In this document: positions 1 through 3,802 of the stretch, in pieces
Position numbering within the stretch: position 1 is the stretch's first letter
Layout of the letters: each line of letters opens with the position of its first letter
DNA from: a bacterium
GTDB taxonomy: Bacteria > Vulcanimicrobiota > CADAWZ01
NCBI GenBank assembly: GCA_024409025.1
Contig: JAKSUM010000113.1
Span: 1 to 5,225 of the forward strand
Length of the DNA stretch: 5,225 bases
Direction: 5' to 3'
Made by a program: the position numbers and the translations under genes
The notes under the pieces: model-generated
What the model was told of the DNA's origin: nothing
Seen by the model: only the letters and a program-made list of their open reading frames with translations
Databases searched by the model: none

Positions 1-848
1 GTATCCTCTGATTTCCACCAGCTCTCAAAGTCCTCGCCGTTCTTTGAACACCAGTTTTTCGTGGATGCCATATATCCTATGGGGGCGTCGACCCATACGT
101 AGAAGTATTTGTTGTCGCTTCCGGGAATCTTGAAGCCGAAATATGGCTCATCTCTTGAAATGTCCCAGTCCTTGAGCCCTTCCTTGAACCAGTCGCTGAG
201 CTTTTTGAGTATTTCCGACTGTACATGCTCGCCCTTGAACCACTCTTCAAGCCTTTCTTTGAAGTCACCTAATTTAAAGAAGTAATGGGTTGTCTTTTTA
301 ACTTCTGGCTTTTCTCCGCATACGGAGCAGTAGGGGTTCACAAGCTCTGAGGGATCGTAGGTGATTCCGCACTTTTCGCATGAATCGCCATACTGGTCCT
401 CAGCTCCGCATTTTGGGCAGGTTCCCTTGATGAATCTGTCAGGAAGGAACATGTGGTCCTTTTCGCAGTACATCTGTGATATTTCCCGTTCCGCTATATG
501 GCCGTTGTCCTTCATTGAAAGGAAGATTTTTTCGCTCAGCTCCTTATTTTCTTCGGAGTGGGTCGAGTAATAGTTGTCAAAGTTGACAAGGAATTTGCCG
601 AAATCCTCGATTCTCTGCTCGTGAATAGCCGATATATATTCCTCAGGAGATTTGCCGGCTTTGCCTGCGCTTATCATGATTGGCGTTCCATGAGTATCGT
701 CCGCACACATGTAGCGGCAGTTGTCGCCTTTCATTTTCTTGTTTCTTACCCATACGTCGGTCTGTATGTACTCCACGAGATGTCCAAGATGGAGTGAGCC
801 GTTCGCATAGGGAAGAGCTGATGTTACAAGTATTTTTCTGTTGCCCAT
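1..848 (-). CDS. metG: Methionyl-tRNA synthetase, N-terminal part (runs off the window)
   Basis: This enzyme charges tRNA-Met with methionine using ATP, in the cytoplasm. About 282 codons are present and the C-terminal part lies beyond position 1. The protein starts MGNRKILVTSALPYANG and has the class I signature HLGH at residues 20-23. The ADDTHGTPI block is near 49-57 and the VWVDAPIGYM block near 251-260, as in E. coli-type MetRS. A Cys-rich zinc-knuckle insertion carries C144/C147/C157/C160, plus C128, H132 and C174/C177, which could form a second metal site. The KMSKS loop and anticodon-binding domain are not in view. The ATG at 848-846 is preceded by AGGA (minus strand, 860-857) at 8 nt, which supports this start. 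The gene is divergent from the tRNA cluster. I saw no T-box or other riboswitch in the 185-bp upstream region. Confidence 0.96.
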   Translation of the reverse strand, partial: MGNRKILVTSALPYANGSLHLGHLVEYIQTDVWVRNKKMKGDNCRYMCADDTHGTPIMISAGKAGKSPEEYISAIHEQRIEDFGKFLVNFDNYYSTHSEENKELSEKIFLSMKDNGHIAEREISQMYCEKDHMFLPDRFIKGTCPKCGAEDQYGDSCEKCGITYDPSELVNPYCSVCGEKPEVKKTTHYFFKLGDFKERLEEWFKGEHVQSEILKKLSDWFKEGLKDWDISRDEPYFGFKIPGSDNKYFYVWVDAPIGYMASTKNWCSKNGEDFESWWKSED

Positions 849-979
849 TTTATTATTCCTGATTCTACTATAATAATATGAATTTGTATGGATTTTATTC
901 ACCGCTTTTTATTTAAATCCCTGTTTCAGGGTATTTTATATAATAAGGAAGATTTTTTTTGTATTTTTTAAAAAAAGGC

Positions 980-1008
980 TTGCTTTTTTAAAAAATATAT
1001 GCTATTAT
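980..1008 (+). promoter_or_regulatory. Probable sigma-70 promoter of the tRNA-Ser(GCT)/tRNA-Arg(ACG) cluster
   Basis: A -35-like TTGCTT (980-985) and a -10-like TATTAT (1003-1008) are separated by exactly 17 nt. Transcription would start near 1015, about 20 nt before the mature tRNA-Ser. Two copies of TTTTTTAAAAAA (964-975 and 984-995), centred 20 bp apart, lie over and upstream of the -35 and could act as an UP element or curved DNA. The -35 is a weak match (3/6); the -10 is a good one (5/6). Confidence 0.6.
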
Positions 1009-1033
1009 TATTGAAGCTTAAACGAGAACGCAC

Positions 1034-1125
1034 GGAGAGATGGCCGAGAGGCTGAAGGCGGGCGCCTGCTAAGTGTCTATAGTGTGCTTGAAACGCTATC
1101 CTGGGTTCGAATCCCAGTCTCTCCG
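1034..1125 (+). tRNA. tRNA-Ser(GCT)
   Basis: The acceptor arm GGAGAGA (1034-1040) pairs with TCTCTCC (1118-1124), and G1125 is the discriminator. The anticodon stem GGCGC/GTGTC holds loop CTGCTAA with anticodon GCT (1068-1070), which reads AGC/AGU. A long variable arm (ATAGTG/CGCTAT stem) marks a class II tRNA, as expected for serine. The T arm is CTGGG-TTCGAAT-CCCAG. The 3' CCA is not encoded. Its first bases (ACGGAGAGATGGC) are identical to the start of the second tRNA-Ser near 1831. It leads the cluster, 22 nt before tRNA-Arg(ACG). Confidence 0.97.
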
Positions 1126-1147
1126 CTCTCGAAACAGCAAGCCGGAT

Positions 1148-1221
1148 GCGCCTGTAGCTTAATTGGATAGAGCAATAGACTACGGATCTATAGGTTGAAG
1201 GTTCGACTCCTTTCAGGCGTG
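1148..1221 (+). tRNA. tRNA-Arg(ACG), the TadA substrate
   Basis: The acceptor GCGCCTG (1148-1154) pairs with CAGGCGT (1214-1220), and G1221 is the discriminator; CCA is not encoded. The anticodon stem ATAGA/TCTAT holds loop CTACGGA with anticodon ACG (1182-1184). In bacteria A34 of this tRNA is normally deaminated to inosine by TadA, so one tRNA can read CGU, CGC and CGA. The tadA gene is about 150 bp downstream. The T arm is GAAGG-TTCGACT-CCTTT with one G-U pair. Confidence 0.97.
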
Positions 1222-1238
1222 TTTACCGGAAAAATGTA

Positions 1239-1269
1239 ATTCAGGAAAGCTTGGCTATCCTGAATTTTT
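1239..1269 (+). terminator. Intrinsic terminator after tRNA-Arg(ACG)
   Basis: ATTCAGGA (1239-1246) pairs with TCCTGAAT (1258-1265). After an A-A mismatch the loop continues as AGC/GCT closed by TTG. A short T run follows (1265-1269). The stem is AT-rich at its base and the T tract is short, so termination may be partial. The apical part of the hairpin also supplies the -35 of the next promoter. Confidence 0.6.
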
Positions 1270-1278
1270 GTATATTAT
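1251..1278 (+). promoter_or_regulatory. Probable promoter of tRNA-Arg(CCG)-tadA-tRNA-Ser(CGA)
   Basis: TTGGCT (1251-1256) and TATTAT (1273-1278) are separated by 16 nt. Transcription would start near 1285, about 5 nt before the mature tRNA. It resembles the first cluster promoter (TTGCTT-17-TATTAT) and overlaps the preceding terminator hairpin. This is inferred from motif match only. Confidence 0.55.
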
Positions 1279-1289
1279 CCCTTTCTTCT

Positions 1290-1363
1290 GCGCCCGTAGC
1301 CCAATTGGATAGAGCGTCGGCCTCCGGAGCCGAAGGTTAGAGGTTCGAGCCCTCCCGGGCGTG
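1290..1363 (+). tRNA. tRNA-Arg(CCG)
   Basis: The acceptor GCGCCCG (1290-1296) pairs with CGGGCGT (1356-1362), and G1363 is the discriminator; CCA is not encoded. The anticodon stem TCGGC/GCCGA holds loop CTCCGGA with anticodon CCG (1324-1326), reading CGG. The T stem AGAGG/CCTCC has an A-C mismatch at its base pair next to the acceptor. Its last three bases form a GTG in frame with tadA, so any tadA start there would overlap the tRNA. Confidence 0.96.
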
Positions 1364-1375
1364 CTTAAAACAGCC

Positions 1376-1846
1376 TTGGATTTTTTTGATTCTTATTTTA
1401 TGAGACTGGCTTTGAACCTTGCCCGTCAGGCTTCCGATAAAGGAGAGGTTCCCGTTGGCGCCGTTGTTGCAAGGGGAGGGGTTCTTCTGGCTTCCGGATA
1501 TAATACGAGGGAGGCTTTAAGGGATCCTTTAGGGCATGCAGAGATAAATGCCCTGCGTGGGGCATCTTCCCTGACCGGATACAAAAGGCTTTTCGGTTGT
1601 TCAATATATGTGACGCTTGAGCCTTGTCCCATGTGTGCGGGGGCGATTCTTGAGGCAGGAATATCAAGGATTGTTTTTGGGGCTTATGACGAAAAGGCAG
1701 GAGCCTGCGGAACATTTATGAATGTTGCCGATTATCCTGGCTATTCTAAAAGAGCCGAGATAAAGGGCGGCGTTATGGAAAAGGAATGCAGAATGCTTCT
1801 GCAGGACTTTTTTAAAAAATTAAGGGAAAAACGGAGAGATGGCTGA
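1376..1846 (+). CDS. tadA: tRNA-specific adenosine deaminase TadA
   Basis: This zinc enzyme deaminates A34 to inosine in the anticodon of tRNA-Arg(ACG). The catalytic signature is complete: HAE (H54, E56) with the downstream PCPMC motif (cysteines 84 and 87), numbered from the chosen start. GEVPVGAVV, YVTLEPCPMCAGAI and FGAYDEKAGACGT are typical TadA blocks. The length of 156 residues matches the family. The start is uncertain. TTG 1376 gives DFFDSYFMRLALNLA, which aligns with B. subtilis and S. aureus N-termini. GTG 1361 lies inside the tRNA and ATG 1400 would cut into helix 1. None has a Shine-Dalgarno sequence. The stop codon (1844-1846) and last four codons lie within tRNA-Ser(CGA), a 14-nt overlap. 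It appears co-transcribed with the flanking tRNAs. Confidence 0.93.
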   Translation: MDFFDSYFMRLALNLARQASDKGEVPVGAVVARGGVLLASGYNTREALRDPLGHAEINALRGASSLTGYKRLFGCSIYVTLEPCPMCAGAILEAGISRIVFGAYDEKAGACGTFMNVADYPGYSKRAEIKGGVMEKECRMLLQDFFKKLREKRRDG

Positions 1847-1924
1847 GTCCGGTTGAAGGCACTCGACTCGAAATCGAGCAAGGTCGGAAGATCTTCGGGG
1901 GTTCGAATCCCTCTCTCTCCGCCA
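1833..1924 (+). tRNA. tRNA-Ser(CGA) with encoded CCA
   Basis: The acceptor GGAGAGA (1833-1839) pairs with TCTCTCC (1914-1920). G1921 is the discriminator and CCA (1922-1924) follows directly, unlike the other four tRNAs here. The anticodon stem CTCGA/TCGAG holds loop CTCGAAA with anticodon CGA (1869-1871), reading UCG. The long variable arm (AAGGTC-GGAA-GATCTT) and T arm GGGGG-TTCGAAT-CCCTC confirm a class II serine tRNA. Its first 14 nt contain the end of tadA, including the stop codon. Confidence 0.97.
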
Positions 1925-1937
1925 TAAGGTTTATAAG

Positions 1938-1964
1938 GCATCTGCTTGTAGCGGATGCTTTTTT
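1938..1964 (+). terminator. Intrinsic terminator of the tadA/tRNA operon
   Basis: GCATCTGC (1938-1945) pairs with GCGGATGC (1951-1958) around a 5-nt loop, with one T-G pair. Six T residues follow (1959-1964), then G and TTT. It lies only about 17 bp before the ribosome binding site of the flavodiiron gene, so it could also limit read-through into that gene. Confidence 0.85.
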
Positions 1965-1980
1965 GTTTCACTGCATTTTG

Positions 1981-1988
1981 AAAGGAAG
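1981..1988 (+). promoter_or_regulatory. Ribosome binding site that fixes the flavodiiron start
   Basis: AAAGGAAG ends 7 nt before ATG 1996. It favours that ATG over the in-frame upstream TTG codons, one of which lies in the terminator T run. Confidence 0.8.
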
Positions 1989-1995
1989 TTTGTTT

Positions 1996-3147
1996 ATGTT
2001 TATTACTGACGATATTAAATACATAGGCGTAAATGATCATGAGATAGATCTTTTTGAGGGTCAGTATATTGTCCCTAACGGCATGGCTTATAATTCATAT
2101 ATTATAATTGACGGGAAGACTGCCGTAATGGACAGCGTTGACAGGCGTTTCGCAGCCGAATGGATAGGAAACATTAAGAGCGTGCTTGGGGAAAGAAAAC
2201 CTGATTACCTTATCGTCCAGCATATGGAGCCGGATCATTCTGCGGGCATAAGCATGTTTATGAGTGAATTTCCTGAGGCGTCCATTGTCTCATCCCTGCA
2301 GGCATTCCAGATGATGAACAATTTCTTCGGAACCTCTTTTGAAAACCGCAGAATCATAGTAAGCGGAGGAAGCTCGCTTTCGCTCGGTAAGCATGGGCTT
2401 TCGTTCGTCGGAGCCCCGATGGTGCATTGGCCTGAAGTCATTGTCACGTATGACGCATTCTCTAAGACGCTTTTTTCTGCCGACGGCTTCGGAAAGTTCG
2501 GAGCTCTTGATGCTGAAGAGGAGTGGGATTGCGAGGCAAGAAGATACTATATCGGAATAGTCGGGAAGTACGGCCCTCAGGTGCAGTCGCTCCTGAAAAA
2601 GGCGTCTGCTCTGGATATTTCAAGGATTTGTCCGTTGCATGGTCCCGTTCTTTCGGAAAATCTTGGACACTATATTGAGCTTTATGACACATGGTCATCC
2701 TATAGGCCTGAAAGTAAGGGCGCCGTTATTGCCTATACTTCTGTCTACGGACATACGAAGGAGGCCGCCGAGCTGCTTGGCGCAAGGCTTGAGGAGGCGG
2801 GAGTTAAGGTTTCCATGCATGATCTGGCAAGGACGGATATGGCAGAGGCTGTTGAGGATGCCTTCAGATATGATACTGTTGTTTTTGCCACGACGACATA
2901 CAATATGGGAATATTCCCGTTTATGAGCTCTTTTATTAATCATCTTACCGAGAGGGGCTTTAAAAACAGAAGAATAGCCATGATTGAGAACGGAAGCTGG
3001 GCTCCTGTCGCAATAAAGATTATGAAGCAGATGCTTGAGGGCTGCAAAGGCCTGTCGTTTGCAGAAAATAATGTTACCCTAAAATCAGCTCTTAATGAGG
3101 ATTCAAGGAATATGATAGGGCTGCTTGCCGAAGAGCTTTCCAAATAG
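1996..3147 (+). CDS. fprA: Class A flavodiiron protein (FprA-type O2/NO reductase)
   Basis: This soluble enzyme reduces O2 to water and/or NO to N2O in anaerobes, taking electrons from rubredoxin or similar donors. The 383-residue protein has the two-domain core. The N-terminal metallo-beta-lactamase-like domain (about 1-235) carries all expected diiron ligands: H76-x-E78-x-D80 (with H81), H144 in MVHWPE, D163 in SADGFG and H215 in CPLHGP. The C-terminal flavodoxin domain (about 242-383) has the FMN phosphate loop TSVYGHT at 248-254. There is no fused rubredoxin or flavin reductase domain, hence class A. Whether it prefers O2 or NO cannot be read from sequence. No clear promoter fits between the upstream terminator and the gene, and no intrinsic terminator with a T run follows it. 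Confidence 0.95.
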   Translation: MFITDDIKYIGVNDHEIDLFEGQYIVPNGMAYNSYIIIDGKTAVMDSVDRRFAAEWIGNIKSVLGERKPDYLIVQHMEPDHSAGISMFMSEFPEASIVSSLQAFQMMNNFFGTSFENRRIIVSGGSSLSLGKHGLSFVGAPMVHWPEVIVTYDAFSKTLFSADGFGKFGALDAEEEWDCEARRYYIGIVGKYGPQVQSLLKKASALDISRICPLHGPVLSENLGHYIELYDTWSSYRPESKGAVIAYTSVYGHTKEAAELLGARLEEAGVKVSMHDLARTDMAEAVEDAFRYDTVVFATTTYNMGIFPFMSSFINHLTERGFKNRRIAMIENGSWAPVAIKIMKQMLEGCKGLSFAENNVTLKSALNEDSRNMIGLLAEELSK

Positions 3148-3155
3148 CCGTTTTT

Positions 3156-3202
3156 ATGCGTCCTGTGGATGGTTTTGAAAAAAAACTTGACACAGGATGC
3201 AT
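3156..3202. repeat. 12-bp inverted repeat spanning the tRNA-Trp -35 region
   Basis: ATGCGTCCTGTG (3156-3167) and CACAGGATGCAT (3191-3202) are complementary over 12 bp with one G-T pair. A 23-nt centre can itself pair as GTTTT/AAAAC. There is no T run after it, so it is not a standard terminator. The right arm overlaps the last two bases of the -35 and half of the promoter spacer. It could be a 3' end hairpin of the flavodiiron mRNA or an operator. Confidence 0.7.
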
Positions 3203-3215
3203 AAAGTGATATAAT
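3187..3215 (+). promoter_or_regulatory. Perfect-consensus sigma-70 promoter for tRNA-Trp
   Basis: TTGACA (3187-3192), a spacer of exactly 17 nt and TATAAT (3210-3215) match the housekeeping consensus at every position. The start site would be near 3222, about 18 nt before the mature tRNA. Confidence 0.92.
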
Positions 3216-3239
3216 CCTTATGTTTTCGGAAGAAAATGT

Positions 3240-3311
3240 GGGGTAGTAGTTCAGCGGTAGAACGTCGGTCTCCAAAACCGAATGCCATGGGTTCAAATCC
3301 TGTCTGCCCCG
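3240..3311 (+). tRNA. tRNA-Trp(CCA)
   Basis: The acceptor GGGGTAG (3240-3246) pairs with CTGCCCC (3304-3310), and G3311 is the discriminator. The anticodon stem TCGGT/ACCGA holds loop CTCCAAA with anticodon CCA (3272-3274), reading UGG. The T arm is ATGGG-TTCAAAT-CCTGT with two G-U pairs. The 3' CCA is not encoded. It appears to be a single-gene transcript with its own promoter and terminator. Confidence 0.97.
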
Positions 3312-3320
3312 TAGAAACAA

Positions 3321-3355
3321 GCCTTCAGAATTATCTGAAGGCTTTTTCTTTTTTT
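3321..3355 (+). terminator. Strong intrinsic terminator of tRNA-Trp
   Basis: GCCTTCAGA (3321-3329) pairs perfectly with TCTGAAGGC (3334-3342) around loop ATTA. It is followed by a T-rich tract with one C (3343-3355). Confidence 0.93.
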
Positions 3356-3404
3356 GCAAGGATTTGCCCCATGAAGAAAAGAAAACTAAATCATTATAAT
3401 TTTT

Positions 3405-3410
3405 GAGGAG
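3405..3410 (+). promoter_or_regulatory. Ribosome binding site that fixes the start at 3415
   Basis: GAGGAG lies 4 nt before ATG 3415 and includes the G of an in-frame TTG at 3403, so that upstream codon is not the real start. A TATAAT at 3395-3400 sits just upstream, but a start site from it would cut into this ribosome binding site. Confidence 0.75.
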
Positions 3411-3414
3411 TGCC

Positions 3415-3723
3415 ATGGAAAATCCCGGATATGATGATACACTTAAAACAGTCGTAGAGGACGGAGTTGTCGTCTGCCTTACCGCTTATGAGAAGCTGAA
3501 TACCGACATATACCTTCTTCTTCAGCACCTCAGATGCCTCGTGGAGGATACAAGGGATCATGAGGAGTATGACGATCTCAATAATGCGCTTTATTCCTTC
3601 TATTCCTCGATAAGCGCTTCCAGAAAGTGCCTTCTTGAAGTGGGAGGCCCTGTAAAGAAGCTTGCAAAGTGGATTGAGGACAGGATGCCTGAGGATGATG
3701 AGGACGACGAGGACGACGAGTGA
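3415..3723 (+). CDS. Hypothetical protein with acidic C-terminal tail
   Basis: I do not recognise this 102-residue protein. It has a Shine-Dalgarno site, codon use like its neighbours and a sound start, so it is probably a real gene. Residues 1-90 look helical, with a leucine-rich stretch (IYLLLQHLRCLVED, 32-45) and a second helix-like part (55-90). There are cysteines at 21, 41 and 72. I see no signal peptide or clear membrane span. The last ten residues are purely Asp/Glu, encoded by near-identical 9-nt units. The acidic tail suggests a cytoplasmic protein that may bind basic partners or metal, but that is inference. It lies 79 nt before the aminotransferase and may share its transcript. 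Confidence 0.8.
   Translation: MENPGYDDTLKTVVEDGVVVCLTAYEKLNTDIYLLLQHLRCLVEDTRDHEEYDDLNNALYSFYSSISASRKCLLEVGGPVKKLAKWIEDRMPEDDEDDEDDE
3691..3720 (+). repeat. Short tandem repeat encoding the Asp/Glu tail
   Basis: A 9-nt unit GAGGATGAT is followed by two copies of GAGGACGAC and a final GAG. It encodes three Glu-Asp-Asp units plus Glu. In-frame slippage could change the tail length without disrupting the gene. Confidence 0.75.
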
Positions 3724-3727
3724 AGGA

Positions 3728-3760
3728 CTATCGCAGCGCTTAAAAGAATTTAAGCGATAG
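3728..3760 (+). other. mRNA hairpin with two alternative stems before the aminotransferase
   Basis: CGCTTAAA (3737-3744) pairs with TTTAAGCG (3749-3756) around AGAA. Alternatively, CTATCGC (3728-3734) pairs with GCGATAG (3754-3760). Both use bases 3754-3756, so they partly compete. The sequence after it is A-rich rather than T-rich, so it is not an ordinary intrinsic terminator. It may stabilise or process the mRNA between the two genes. Confidence 0.5.
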
Positions 3761-3802
3761 AGACGAAAAAGAAAAAATAATTTTAAAGAAGAGGATTAGC
3801 GG

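Noticed and set aside
361..862. Plus-strand open frames opposite metG
   Set aside because: They lie antisense to a strongly conserved MetRS coding sequence, lack ribosome binding sites and have no recognisable motifs.
867..905. Possible metG promoter on the minus strand (TATTAT or TATAGT as -10)
   Set aside because: -10-like hexamers are easy to find in such AT-rich DNA, and no credible -35 sits at the right distance.
919..931. Small hairpin CCCTG-TTT-CAGGG upstream of metG, considered as a riboswitch or T-box part
   Set aside because: It has only five base pairs, and no T-box sequence, specifier stem or terminator/antiterminator pair was found in this 185-bp region.
1398..2040. Minus-strand open frames across tadA, tRNA-Ser(CGA) and the flavodiiron start
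   Set aside because: They are shadows of tadA and a tRNA. One includes a tRNA-derived peptide (GGERGIRTPEDLPT), a well-known false translation of serine tRNA genes.
2695..2943. Overlapping frames on both strands inside the flavodiiron flavodoxin domain
   Set aside because: The conserved flavodoxin reading frame explains the sequence. The alternatives lack start signals and known motifs.
3395..3400. TATAAT just before the small acidic-tail gene
   Set aside because: A start site from it would fall inside the ribosome binding site, and no -35 fits 17 nt upstream. It is probably chance.
2940..3416. Minus-strand 158-codon frame over the flavodiiron 3' end and tRNA-Trp
   Set aside because: It crosses a tRNA, a terminator and a conserved gene. 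Its GRQDLNPWHSVLETD segment is the usual false translation of a tRNA gene.
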